The notes under the pieces: model-generated
The model's input: only the letters and a program-made list of their open reading frames with translations
Told to the model about the DNA's origin: nothing
Databases searched by the model: none
Assembly (NCBI GenBank): GCA_964483585.1
Contig: CAZABH010000007.1
Location: forward strand, 23,899-87,898
Length of the DNA stretch: 64,000 bases
From: SZUA-430 sp964483585
GTDB taxonomy: Bacteria; Pseudomonadota; Alphaproteobacteria; Micropepsales; Micropepsaceae
Direction of reading: 5' to 3'
Shown here: piece by piece, positions 8,665-17,691 of the stretch
Position numbering within the stretch: the stretch's first letter is position 1
Layout: each line of letters begins with the position of its first letter
Program-made: the position numbers and the translations under genes

Positions 8665-9456
8665 ATGGATTACGCAAGCTACGAACGCATCCGCGCGACA
8701 AGGTCAGGTCGCGTCCTCACGCTTACGCTCTTCAACCCTTCACGCATGAATGCCGTCGACGGGCGGATGCACCACGAGCTCGCCGACATCTTCTATGACG
8801 TCCAGGAAGACGACAGCGTCGATCTCGTCGTGCTGCAGGGCGAGGGCAACGCCTTCTCGGCCGGTGGCGATATCGAATGGATGCGTGATGCCGCAGCCGG
8901 CAAGACCCAGGGCCCGACGACGGTTGAAGGCAAGAAGATCATCTTTGGCCTTCTCGACCTCGAGAAGCCCATCATCGCCAAAGTACGAGGCCCCGCCATC
9001 GGGCTGGGCTGCACCATCGCGCTCTTCTGTGACGTGATCTTCGCGTCCGACACCGCCCGCTTCGCCGACCCGCACGTCAAAGTCGGCGTCGTGGCCGGCG
9101 ACGGCGGCGCCGTGATCTGGCCCCAGCTTGTGGGCTATGCCCGCGCCAAGGAATACCTGATGACGGGCGACCCGATCCCCGCCCGCGAGGCCGAGCGCAT
9201 CGGCCTGGTCAACCACGTCGTCCCCGACGCCGAGCTCGATGCGCGGGTCGACGCCTTCGTAGCAAAACTCGCTGCCGGCGCCCCGCAGGCCATCAAATAC
9301 ACCAAGGTCGCCGTCAACCTGCGCCTGAAGGAAATCGCCCACACCATCCTCGACGCCTCCATGGCCTACGAGATGCTGACCTTCGCCACCAGCGATCACC
9401 GCGAGGCCGTGGCCTCGTTCCTCGAGAAGCGCAAGCCCGTCTTCACCGGCCGATGA
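8665..9456 (+). CDS. Enoyl-CoA hydratase/isomerase family protein
   Basis: Crotonase fold, about 263 residues. It shows the oxyanion-hole motif AFSAGGDI near residues 67-74, then the conserved stretch GPAIGLGCTIALFCDV and VGVVAGDGGAVIWPQLVG. Such enzymes hydrate or isomerise 2-enoyl-CoA esters in fatty-acid or side-chain beta-oxidation in the cytoplasm. The start at 8665 (MDYASYERI) is preferred over the in-frame ATG at 8641 because family members begin near this point. It heads a chain of five genes linked by 4-base ATGA overlaps, two of which are acyl-CoA dehydrogenase-fold enzymes, in line with a CoA-ester oxidation pathway. Confidence 0.85.
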   Translation: MDYASYERIRATRSGRVLTLTLFNPSRMNAVDGRMHHELADIFYDVQEDDSVDLVVLQGEGNAFSAGGDIEWMRDAAAGKTQGPTTVEGKKIIFGLLDLEKPIIAKVRGPAIGLGCTIALFCDVIFASDTARFADPHVKVGVVAGDGGAVIWPQLVGYARAKEYLMTGDPIPAREAERIGLVNHVVPDAELDARVDAFVAKLAAGAPQAIKYTKVAVNLRLKEIAHTILDASMAYEMLTFATSDHREAVASFLEKRKPVFTGR

Positions 9457-10100
9457 GCCTTCTCTTCCCCGAGCCGGATATCGACCTGCCACCCGGCACG
9501 CGCCTGTTCCGCAGGCAATTGTCGAACGAGGCACAGCGTGGGATCCTCGATGAGGTCGCCCGCATCATGGAGGAGGCGCCGCCCGTCCGCCTGCAGATGC
9601 CGACGGGCCCCTACATGATCAACCGCCTGACGAATTGCGGCGAGCTCGGCTGGATGTCCGACCGCAAGGGTTACCGCTACGAACCCCTGCATCCGGTCAC
9701 CGGACGCCCCTGGCCTCCGATCCCCGCCATGGTTCGCAGCCTCGCCGTGGACCTCGCCCGCGAAAGCGGCTTTGCCTTCGCGCCCGACGCCTGCCTCGTC
9801 AACATCTACGAGGCAGACGGCCGGCTCAGCCTCCACCGCGACCACGATGAGGCCGACTTTGCCTGGCCCATCGTCTCGTTCTCGTTCGGCAATGACGCCG
9901 TCTTCCAGCTGGGTGGCATGACCCGCACGGGCCCGACGCTTGCGTTTACCCTGAACGCGGGCGACATCCTCGTCCTCGGCGGTGAAAGCCGCTTGCGCTA
10001 TCATGGCGTGCGTCGCATACGTGCAGGCACCGCGCCGTTTTCACATCCGGTCGTGCCCGAAAACGGACGCATCAATCTCACACTTCGTCAGGCCCGATGA
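9453..10100 (+). CDS. alkB: AlkB-type 2-oxoglutarate/Fe(II) DNA repair dioxygenase
   Basis: 215 residues, close to the usual AlkB length. The Fe-binding HxD (LHRDHDEADF, about residues 127-131), the later histidine (RYHGVRRI) and the 2-oxoglutarate-binding arginine pair (RINLTLRQA at the C-terminus) are all in place, with the AlkB-specific stretch GGESRLRYHG. AlkB removes N1-methyladenine and N3-methylcytosine from DNA/RNA by oxidative demethylation. The start overlaps the stop of the enoyl-CoA hydratase gene (ATGA) and its own stop overlaps the next start. This places a DNA repair gene inside a metabolic operon, without a visible adaptive-response (Ada) gene nearby. Confidence 0.93.
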   Translation: MSLLFPEPDIDLPPGTRLFRRQLSNEAQRGILDEVARIMEEAPPVRLQMPTGPYMINRLTNCGELGWMSDRKGYRYEPLHPVTGRPWPPIPAMVRSLAVDLARESGFAFAPDACLVNIYEADGRLSLHRDHDEADFAWPIVSFSFGNDAVFQLGGMTRTGPTLAFTLNAGDILVLGGESRLRYHGVRRIRAGTAPFSHPVVPENGRINLTLRQAR

Positions 10101-11254
10101 CCATGGAAAGCGCCCACCACCAGCTTCTTCGCGACAGCACCCGGCGCTTCGTCGAGCGGAACATGCCGCGAGACAAGGCACGTCACTGGGACCGCGAGAA
10201 CATCTTCCCGCGCGATGTCTACGATGCGCTGGCAGAGATGGGCGTCATGGGCCTAACGGTCCCGGAGGAATATGGCGGGCAGGGCATCGATCTGATCGGT
10301 ACGATGATCGTCATCGAGGAACTCGCACGCCGCTCCTCGGCCGTAGCCTGTCCCTACATCATGACCGCTTGCTACGCCGGCATGAACCTGGTCGAGTCCG
10401 GCTCGCAGGCCCAGAAGAGCGAGCTGCTCCCTCGGGTCGCCACTGGCAAGCTTCTCTTCGCCTATGGCCTCTCCGAACCCAATGTCGGCGGCGACCTCGC
10501 GATGGTCGAGACAGTCGCCCGCCGCGAGGGCAACCGCATCCTGCTTTCAGGGACAAAGCGCTGGTGCACCGGTGCACATGTGGCCGACTATATCTTCTGC
10601 CTCGCGCGCACGGGCCCCAAAGAAGATCGCTACCGCAACCTGACGATTTTCCTCGTGCCACCGCAATCGAAGGGCGTCACCATCACACCCCTCGACCATC
10701 TCGGCATCCGCGGCGTCGAGACCAACGACGCCCATTTCGACGAGGTCGAACTCGGCGAGGACGCCATTCTGGGCGGCCCGCAAATGTGGAACCAGGGCTG
10801 GCGCCAGCTCGCTGGCCGCGCGCTGGAGGTCGAAAAGCTCGAACTCTCGGCCGTCGCGCTGGGTCTGGCCGAAGCCGCCTGTGCCGATGCCATCGAATAC
10901 GCCGAAACCCGCGTCCAGTTCGGCAGGAAGATCGGCGCCCACCAGGCCATTCGCCACGCGATCGCCGAGGCAAAGACGAAGACGCTGGCCATGCGCCTGA
11001 TGCTCTACCACGCGACATCCCTCGTGCAGGCCGGCAAGCCAAGCGCACTGGAATCCTCTCAGGCCAAGCTCTTCTGCTGCGAGGGGGCGTCCGAAGTCGC
11101 CCTCCAGTGCCAGCGCGTGATGGGTGCCTATGGCCTCTCGGATCTCATGGACATGGAGCGCTATGTGCGCGACGCCATTTCATTGCCCATCGTGGGAGGC
11201 TCTTCTAACATGCAGAAGAACAACATCGCCAACCGCCTGAAGCTAGCGGAGTGA
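10097..11254 (+). CDS. Acyl-CoA dehydrogenase
   Basis: 385 residues, the usual size for this flavoenzyme family. Visible family features are GLTVPEEYGGQG (about 46-57), YGLSEPNVGGD (FAD/substrate loop), RNLTIFLVP, RVQFGRKIGAHQAI in the C-terminal helical domain, and QRVMGAYGLSDLMDMERYVRDA near the end. It would form the alpha,beta double bond of an acyl-CoA with FAD and pass electrons to electron-transfer flavoprotein. The usual catalytic glutamate position of short-chain enzymes is not clear by eye, so chain-length class is not assigned. Start and stop both overlap neighbours by 4 bases. Ends with a typical SNMQKNNIANRL tail. Confidence 0.9.
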   Translation: MTMESAHHQLLRDSTRRFVERNMPRDKARHWDRENIFPRDVYDALAEMGVMGLTVPEEYGGQGIDLIGTMIVIEELARRSSAVACPYIMTACYAGMNLVESGSQAQKSELLPRVATGKLLFAYGLSEPNVGGDLAMVETVARREGNRILLSGTKRWCTGAHVADYIFCLARTGPKEDRYRNLTIFLVPPQSKGVTITPLDHLGIRGVETNDAHFDEVELGEDAILGGPQMWNQGWRQLAGRALEVEKLELSAVALGLAEAACADAIEYAETRVQFGRKIGAHQAIRHAIAEAKTKTLAMRLMLYHATSLVQAGKPSALESSQAKLFCCEGASEVALQCQRVMGAYGLSDLMDMERYVRDAISLPIVGGSSNMQKNNIANRLKLAE

Positions 11255-12408
11255 GCATGACCGACCACGTCGCCCTGGCACGCAGCTTCCAGTCCGAGCT
11301 GCGCAACCGCGCCAGCGAGATCGAGCGTTCGCGTCATCTGCCCCAGGACATCGCGGCGCGGTTTGCGAAATCCGGCCTCTACCGGCTCTGCGTACCCGAA
11401 ACCTTTGGCGGCATCGAGGCAAGTCCAGAAACCACGGTGCGCGTCATCGAAAGTCTCGCCGAGGCTGACGGATCTGCGGCCTGGTGCATCATGATCGGCG
11501 CGACGACCGGACTCGTTGCAGCCTACATGCCTCAGGCAACAGCCCGCGCCGTCTTTGCCGCTGACCCTGATCTCATCGTCGCAGGCGTATTCGCGCCCCG
11601 CGGCCGCGCTGTGGACGAGGGCGATGCCTATCGGGTTGACGGCCGCTGGCAATGGGGATCAGGTTCGCCCAACGCAAGGATGATCATGGGCGGTTGCGTG
11701 ATCATGCGCGACGGCCAGCCCGTGCTGATGCCCTCAGGCATCCCGGACTCGCGCATGATGATGGTGCCCGTGGGTGAGGCGCAGTTCCACGACAACTGGG
11801 ACACATCCGGCCTGTGCGGCACGGGCAGCCAGGACTTTTCGTTCAATGCCGTGCGCGTCCCCAAGGACATGAGCGTCGGCCTCATGTCCGACCGTCCGAT
11901 CGACCGCCCGCTCTACGCCTTTCCGGTTTTCGGCATGCTGGCAGCGGGGATAGCGGCGGTGACGCTGGGTCTTGCGCGCGCAAGCATCGACGAGCTCGTG
12001 CGCCTCGCCGGCGGCAAGACCCCGGAGGGCCACCGCAAGCCACTTGCCGCGCGGACCCGAACCCAGGAAGACGTCGCCGAGGCCGAAGCCATCCTGCGCG
12101 CCGCACGCGCCTTCTTCTACGAAAGCATCGCGACCGCCTGGGATGAGGCACGCAAGGGCAGCCCGCTGTCGCTCGCAGCGCGCCGCGACCTGCGCCTCTC
12201 GGCAACCCACGCCGCAAGATCGAGCGTGCGCGTGGTCGACCTCATGTACAACCTCGGTGGCGGCACATCGGTCTATCGCACCTCGCCCCTTCAGCGCCAT
12301 TTCCGCGACGTTCATGTCGCCTCACAGCACATGATGATCGCAACGCCCACCATGGAAACCGTTGGCCGCGTCTTGCTTGGCCTCGAAACGGACGTGACAC
12401 AGCTATGA
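11251..12408 (+). CDS. Acyl-CoA dehydrogenase-fold flavin monooxygenase-like protein
   Basis: 385 residues from GTG at 11251 (or 383 from the ATG at 11257; both lie in the overlap with the previous stop). The N-terminus (RASEIERSRHLPQDIAARF) and the motif SLAEADGSAAWC resemble the flavin-dependent hydroxylase branch of the family, such as HsaA-like oxygenase components and pigment-production hydroxylases, rather than true acyl-CoA dehydrogenases. The middle contains WQWGSGSPNARM and WDTSGLCGTGSQDF, typical of that branch. These enzymes use reduced flavin from a partner reductase; no reductase gene is adjacent. Substrate unknown; an aromatic or steroid-like ring is one possibility from family knowledge only. 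Confidence 0.8.
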   Translation: MSMTDHVALARSFQSELRNRASEIERSRHLPQDIAARFAKSGLYRLCVPETFGGIEASPETTVRVIESLAEADGSAAWCIMIGATTGLVAAYMPQATARAVFAADPDLIVAGVFAPRGRAVDEGDAYRVDGRWQWGSGSPNARMIMGGCVIMRDGQPVLMPSGIPDSRMMMVPVGEAQFHDNWDTSGLCGTGSQDFSFNAVRVPKDMSVGLMSDRPIDRPLYAFPVFGMLAAGIAAVTLGLARASIDELVRLAGGKTPEGHRKPLAARTRTQEDVAEAEAILRAARAFFYESIATAWDEARKGSPLSLAARRDLRLSATHAARSSVRVVDLMYNLGGGTSVYRTSPLQRHFRDVHVASQHMMIATPTMETVGRVLLGLETDVTQL

Positions 12409-13223
12409 GCAGGATCCGCCTCGTTATCGCCGGCGCCGCCGGACGCATGGGCCATGCACTCATCCGCGAAGCCGCGAGGAATGACGCCTTCCAGCTGGTC
12501 GCAGGCCTCGAGCCGGCCGGAAGTCTGGCGGTCGGCCGCGACCTTGGCACGCTTGTCGGCCTCGAGCCTCTCGGGGCCCACGTCCTTGCCGATCCCCTGC
12601 CTGTCATTGCTGCCGCAGACGCAATCGTGGACTTCACGCGGCCCCACGCCAGTGTGGAGCTCGCCGATCTCGCAGCCCAGGCGCGCATCGTGCATGTGAT
12701 TGGCACCACAGGATTCGAGACCGGAGATGAAAAACGCATTTCCGCCGCCGCGCGTCATGCCACAATCGTGAAGTCAGGCAACATGAGCCTCGGCGTCAAT
12801 CTTCTGGCGGTCCTCGTGGAGCTCGGCGTCAGGTCGCTGGGCAAGGGCTTTGACTGCGAACTGCTTGAGATGCACCATCGCATGAAGGTTGACGCCCCCT
12901 CAGGCACGGCTCTCCTCTTGGCCGAAGCAGCGGCGAGGGGCCGTGAGGCGCCGCTCGCCGAGCTGCGCAGCAAGCCCTATGACGGCATCACTGGCCCGCG
13001 CGAGCAAGCGCGGATCGGGTTTGCAAGCCTGCGGGGCGGTTCGGTCGTCGGTGACCACACTGTTATCCTCGCTGGCGATGGCGAGCGCATCGAGCTAACC
13101 CACCGTGCCGAGGACCGCTCGATATTTGCGAAGGGTGCCCTGACCGCGGTCCAATGGGGGCAGGGCAAGGGCCCCGGCCTTTTCAGCATGCGCGATGTAC
13201 TAGGCCTCGGCGGGGGAAACTGA
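12405..13223 (+). CDS. dapB: 4-Hydroxy-tetrahydrodipicolinate reductase (DapB)
   Basis: 272 residues. The N-terminal nucleotide-binding motif is GAAGRMGHALI; the central segment GTTGFETGDEKRI and the catalytic region EMHHRMKVDAPSGTA (His pair plus Lys) are diagnostic. It reduces hydroxy-tetrahydrodipicolinate with NAD(P)H in lysine and meso-diaminopimelate synthesis. It is the last gene of the ATGA-linked chain, although lysine biosynthesis has no obvious link with the CoA enzymes. Its last 24 bases overlap the convergent DUF2244 gene, so no independent terminator exists between them. Confidence 0.95.
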   Translation: MSRIRLVIAGAAGRMGHALIREAARNDAFQLVAGLEPAGSLAVGRDLGTLVGLEPLGAHVLADPLPVIAAADAIVDFTRPHASVELADLAAQARIVHVIGTTGFETGDEKRISAAARHATIVKSGNMSLGVNLLAVLVELGVRSLGKGFDCELLEMHHRMKVDAPSGTALLLAEAAARGREAPLAELRSKPYDGITGPREQARIGFASLRGGSVVGDHTVILAGDGERIELTHRAEDRSIFAKGALTAVQWGQGKGPGLFSMRDVLGLGGGN

Positions 13224-13685
13224 CGAACGCGCCTCGCGCAAGGCCTGCTTCAGGCGTTCCGCAAAAAGCTGGCGCTCGGGACCCGGCAGGTGCTGCCCCA
13301 CGGGCACGGATTTGCCGTGGCTTCGCACCATGATATCGCCGCCCGTCTCGTCGCCTGCGAACACAACCTGCGCCCAATAGGACGGCAGCGTCTCACGTGT
13401 CGCGGCTCCCTTCATGGAGTATTGCTCCACCGTGATTCGCTGGTCATCGATGCTGATGCGCTCGAAGGCCCGCGCCTGCGCATAAGACAGTCGAAAGGCA
13501 ACAAGAAAGGCCAGGACGTCGAGCCCCATGAACCCTGCAACAGGCCAGGCACCCAGAAGCGAAAAGTATATCGCTCCAATCCCGTTGGCGACGATCACAA
13601 CGCCGAAAAGGACCCGGAAGCCGGTCAACCCAAGCGACCGGTGCGGGTGTGAGGTGATGACAAGCGGCGTGACAGACATCGCCAA
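13200..13685 (-). CDS. DUF2244 family membrane protein
   Basis: 161 residues with two adjacent transmembrane segments at about residues 20-60 (GFRVLFGVVIVANGIGAIYF; GAWPVAGFMGLDVLAFLVAF). A soluble C-terminal domain contains FERISIDDQRITVEQ. The WPVaGFmGLDV motif and layout match DUF2244, a family of unknown function frequent in Alphaproteobacteria. Convergent with dapB, sharing 24 bases at the 3' ends. The upstream 60 bases carry its promoter region; no clear box was identified. Confidence 0.8.
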   Translation of the reverse strand: MAMSVTPLVITSHPHRSLGLTGFRVLFGVVIVANGIGAIYFSLLGAWPVAGFMGLDVLAFLVAFRLSYAQARAFERISIDDQRITVEQYSMKGAATRETLPSYWAQVVFAGDETGGDIMVRSHGKSVPVGQHLPGPERQLFAERLKQALREARSSVSPAEA

Positions 13686-13745
13686 AGCTTATTGGTACAG
13701 GGTCGGCAACGGAAGCCCCCTCGACAAGGGTCTTGACGCTACGAT

Positions 13746-14204
13746 CTAGCGCATCGTGACGATGACCGATCCCATCAGGACGCGAGATCCCGGCTTGCCC
13801 AGGACCTGATCCGCAGTCGACTGTAGCAAGTGTGAGACATCATCGATGCTGGCTGGCTTGCGGGCACGAACCGCAGTGGATGCGTATTGGCTCAGCCCAC
13901 TGATCCACGCGTCCCTGAGGCGCGGCATGATCTCCTCCGCGCGTGCACGCAGGGCCTCGTCCATCACATCCATGCCAAGCCAAACCTGCAGCTGTCCGCG
14001 CACCGCGTCATCCTGCACGATTGAGACGGCAATCGGATAGACCGACACCCAGGACTCCAGAGTCGTGATCTCTTTTTGGTGTTTCGGCGAACCTTTATCG
14101 CCAGCATCCTTTTTCTTGGTATCCCCGCCACCGCCGGCTGCCTGCGACGGTGCAATCGCTGCAAGAAAGCAGACGAGCAAGGTGACCAAAGGTCTGAACA
14201 TCAT
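13746..14204 (-). CDS. Exported protein with FliL-like C-terminus, hypothetical
   Basis: 152 residues from the first of two adjacent ATG codons (14204/14201). A signal peptide or anchor (MMFRPLVTLLVCFLAAIAPSQA) is followed by a Gly/Lys-rich charged linker (AAGGGGDTKKKDAGDKG). A compact domain follows with WVSVYPIAVSIVQDDAVRGQLQVWL, in which a methionine-rich helix leads to a hydrophobic final strand MGSVIVTM. The pattern recalls FliL-like proteins, but no flagellar gene is nearby and the assignment is weak. An in-frame extension upstream to 14486 would run through the tRNA-Ala gene and is rejected. It may be transcribed behind that tRNA, which ends 137 bases upstream. Confidence 0.6.
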   Translation of the reverse strand: MMFRPLVTLLVCFLAAIAPSQAAGGGGDTKKKDAGDKGSPKHQKEITTLESWVSVYPIAVSIVQDDAVRGQLQVWLGMDVMDEALRARAEEIMPRLRDAWISGLSQYASTAVRARKPASIDDVSHLLQSTADQVLGKPGSRVLMGSVIVTMR

Positions 14205-14341
14205 CTGGCGCCAGCGTGAAAGGAGGTCTCGACCCAGACGGTCTAGCAGAACGACGTAAACGCCGGCTTGCAGCCAGCCCGCCGTCGAACGGTTAAGGGA
14301 ACATTGACGAGGGCCACAAAAGCTGGCGAAGCGGGCGCACA

Positions 14342-14417
14342 TGGTGGAGCTGAGCGGAATCGAACCGCTGACCTCCTCATTGCGAACGAGGCGCTCTCCC
14401 AACTGAGCTACAGCCCC
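14342..14417 (-). tRNA. tRNA-Ala, anticodon CGC
   Basis: The reverse complement folds as a complete 76-base cloverleaf. Acceptor stem GGGGCTG pairs with CAGCTCC (one G-U), followed by A73 and an encoded CCA. D stem GCTC/GAGC; anticodon arm CCTCG-TTCGCAA-TGAGG with CGC at positions 34-36 (reads GCG); T arm with GGTTCGATTCC. The identity element pair G3-U70 of alanine tRNAs is present. Confidence 0.96.
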
Positions 14418-14610
14418 ATATGCGCAGGAACGATAGGGGAATGTCCCCTCATCGCCAGAGGGAGGTCTTGTAGGTGTAGGCTGCATCCAGTGTCAAGGCG
14501 CCCCGCGGCGCCCGGTAACGGAAGGGCAGGGCGCCTTGCTGACAGGGGGCGCAATCGCTAAATCCATTGCCAGCGGCTTCGATTCAACCCCCGAAAAGGC
14601 GCAGTTTCCC

Positions 14611-14901
14611 ATGGATTACCTCCTGCAGCTCGTCGTGCTCGGCCTTTCGATCTACAGCTGGATCATCATTGCGGCAGTGATCCTGAGCCTCCTGGTCAGC
14701 TTCAGGGTCGTCAGCGGCTACAGGCCCGAGGTCCGCAAGGTCCAGCGGTTCCTGGAGAACCTGACCGAGCCTCTCTTTTATGCGATCCGTCGGCGCCTGC
14801 CCCCAATGGGTGGGCTCGATTTATCTCCCATCGTGGCCTTGCTGGGCATCAGCGTTCTGCAGATCCTGATCGACAAGATCCGTCTCGGCATCCTCTTCTA
14901 G
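14611..14901 (+). CDS. YggT family small membrane protein
   Basis: 96 residues from the ATG at 14611. Two long hydrophobic segments (residues ~2-30 and ~70-94) flank a basic loop with the family signature RFLENLTEPLFYAIRRRLPP and the GGLDLSPIVALL motif. YggT proteins are poorly understood inner-membrane proteins linked to osmotic tolerance and thylakoid/septum organisation in different organisms. It is followed by the DUF167 (YggU) gene and folD, a neighbour set common in Proteobacteria. No strong ribosome binding site is visible, but the longer in-frame start lacks homology to the family. Confidence 0.88.
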   Translation: MDYLLQLVVLGLSIYSWIIIAAVILSLLVSFRVVSGYRPEVRKVQRFLENLTEPLFYAIRRRLPPMGGLDLSPIVALLGISVLQILIDKIRLGILF

Positions 14902-14924
14902 CGATCCCGCGGGAAGGCGTCGGC

Positions 14925-15242
14925 GTGTCAGGCATCTTGCGCCCCGTCGAAGGTGGCATCGAGGTCTTCTTGCGCCTGACGCCGCGCGCCGCCCGCGAGG
15001 CCTTGGGCAAGACATGGTCTGGGCAGGGCAAGACATACCTGATGGCGCATGTCCGGGCCCTGCCCGAGGACGGCAAGGCCAATGGCGCGCTTCTTGACTT
15101 GCTTGCCCGTGAGCTGGGTGTACCCAGGACCACATTGGCACTTGCATCCGGCCATGCGGCACGCTTGAAGACGGTGAGGCTGCAGGCGGAAGGCAAGACC
15201 CTCGAGAGGGTCATCGCCATTCTGCGAGAAAGGGAAACATGA
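14925..15242 (+). CDS. DUF167 (YggU family) protein
   Basis: 105 residues from a GTG start; a ribosome binding site GGGAAGG lies upstream. The family core is LRLTPRAAREALG, then VRALPEDGKANGALLDLLAREL and a final LKTVRLQAEG. This is a small cytoplasmic alpha/beta protein of unknown function, usually encoded directly after yggT as here. The stop overlaps the folD start (ATGA), so translation is probably coupled. Confidence 0.88.
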   Translation: MSGILRPVEGGIEVFLRLTPRAAREALGKTWSGQGKTYLMAHVRALPEDGKANGALLDLLARELGVPRTTLALASGHAARLKTVRLQAEGKTLERVIAILRERET

Positions 15243-16126
15243 CGGCGCAGATCATTGACGGCAAGGAATACGCGGCAGGTGTTCGTAAGCGCGTGAAGGC
15301 CGCAGCGGAGGAGTTCCAGCGCAGAAAGGGTGCGCCCGTCGGCCTGACCGTTGTGCTCGTCGGCAACGACCCGGCAAGCGAAATCTACGTCCGTCTCAAG
15401 GTCAGTGACGCGCGCGAGGTCAGCATCGACTCCCGAGACATAAAGTTGCCCGCATCCGCCACCGAGCAGGAGGTGCTCGATGTAGTGCGCAGCCTGAATG
15501 CCGACCCATCCGTGCACGGTGTGCTGGTGCAGTTTCCCGTGCCACCGCAGGTGCGCCAGGAGGCTGTGCTCGATGTCTTGTCGCCGGACAAGGACGTCGA
15601 CGGACTGACCGCCCTCAGCGCGGGTCGTCTCGCAAGTGGCCGGCCCGGCCTGGTCTCATGCACGCCGCAAGGCAGTCTCATGCTCATCAAGTCGGTGCGA
15701 CCCGACATCGCCGGTCTCGATGCGGTCGTGGTCGGTCGCTCTCAGCTCGTCGGCAAGCCCATGGGCCAGTTGCTTTTGCAGGAGAACTGCACGGTGACGA
15801 TCGCGCACTCTAAGACACGCGACCTGAGGGAGGTTGTCTCTCGCGCGGACATCCTCGTGGCAGCCGTAGGGCGCGCGGAAATGATAAAAGGATCATGGGT
15901 CAAGCCAGGGGCCATCGTCATTGACGTTGGCATGAACCGCGTGGACCTTCCCGGAGGTAAGTCGAAGCTCTATGGGGACGTTGCTTTTGACGAGGCGCTG
16001 CCGGTCGCCGGCGCAATAACGCCTGTGCCGGGCGGCGTAGGGCCCATGACCCGCGCTTGCCTCCTGCGCAACACCGTCCTTGCTGCCTGTGCGCAGTCAG
16101 GAATGACGCCGCCGCCAGGCCTGTGA
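15239..16126 (+). CDS. folD: Bifunctional methylene-THF dehydrogenase / methenyl-THF cyclohydrolase
   Basis: 295 residues, normal for FolD. The catalytic lysine lies in SEIYVRLK, the substrate motif reads VQFPVPPQ (usually VQLPLP), followed by DKDVDGLT, the Rossmann motif VVGRSQLVGKP and the C-terminal PVPGGVGPMTRA. FolD oxidises 5,10-methylene-THF to methenyl-THF with NADP+ and hydrolyses it to 10-formyl-THF in the cytoplasm. Minor departures from consensus (QFPVP, DGLT instead of DGFH) are conservative. The gene ends an operon yggT-DUF167-folD. Confidence 0.95.
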   Translation: MTAQIIDGKEYAAGVRKRVKAAAEEFQRRKGAPVGLTVVLVGNDPASEIYVRLKVSDAREVSIDSRDIKLPASATEQEVLDVVRSLNADPSVHGVLVQFPVPPQVRQEAVLDVLSPDKDVDGLTALSAGRLASGRPGLVSCTPQGSLMLIKSVRPDIAGLDAVVVGRSQLVGKPMGQLLLQENCTVTIAHSKTRDLREVVSRADILVAAVGRAEMIKGSWVKPGAIVIDVGMNRVDLPGGKSKLYGDVAFDEALPVAGAITPVPGGVGPMTRACLLRNTVLAACAQSGMTPPPGL

Positions 16127-16152
16127 GGCTTTTCGACGTAGCGTGAACCTTC

Positions 16153-16179
16153 CCTAAACAGGTTTCCTGTAAGTTTAGG
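16153..16179. repeat. Strong intergenic hairpin after folD
   Basis: CCTAAACAGG-TTT-CCTGTAAGTTTAGG: the outer arms CCTAAAC/GTTTAGG and inner arms ACAGG/CCTGT pair almost perfectly. No T tract follows, so it could be a processing site or protein-binding palindrome rather than a terminator; it lies 44 bases before the next start. Confidence 0.6.
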
Positions 16180-16222
16180 CAATCCAGCCAGTTCAGAAGC
16201 TGAAAGCCTAATGGGGGTTCCA

Positions 16223-16453
16223 ATGCAAACTGCGACGATGACGATCCACAACCCACTCAACCCGGTTGTGTTGCGCACGATCCGCGAAGCCTACGACGCG
16301 GTCCTCTCCGAGGCCGCAGAGCGCCGTCAGGGTTATGCCCTCCCGTTCGAGGCCGAGGCGCGCGTCGCTCGCCACATCGTGGAGATGGCCCGCCGCGGTA
16401 TCCATGATCGCGATGGCCTGCGCCAGTCAGCCCTGAGCCTGCTGCCGCACTGA
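16223..16453 (+). CDS. Small hypothetical protein (76 aa)
   Basis: 76 residues from the ATG at 16223, supported by TGGGGGT at a suitable distance; an in-frame ATG at 16211 lies within that site. The protein is a soluble helical sequence: PLNPVVLRTIREAYDAVLSEAAERR, then FEAEARVARHIVEMARRGIHDRDGLRQSAL. No family recognised. The hairpin at 16153-16179 lies just upstream. It ends three bases before the convergent argG stop. Confidence 0.65.
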   Translation: MQTATMTIHNPLNPVVLRTIREAYDAVLSEAAERRQGYALPFEAEARVARHIVEMARRGIHDRDGLRQSALSLLPH

Positions 16454-16456
16454 AGA

Positions 16457-17686
<1,230 letters not shown>

Positions 17687-17691
17687 GGAAT

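Noticed and set aside
9982..11208. Plus-strand 408-codon frame overlapping alkB and the acyl-CoA dehydrogenase
   Set aside because: Arg/Pro/His-rich shadow of the acyl-CoA dehydrogenase frame.
10097..12408. Idea that the two acyl-CoA dehydrogenase-fold genes are a recent duplication
   Set aside because: They differ throughout in motifs and belong to different branches; equal length is coincidental.
14205..14486. N-terminal extension of the FliL-like gene
   Set aside because: It would translate through the tRNA-Ala gene, giving the tell-tale AVAQLGERLVRNEEVSGS sequence.
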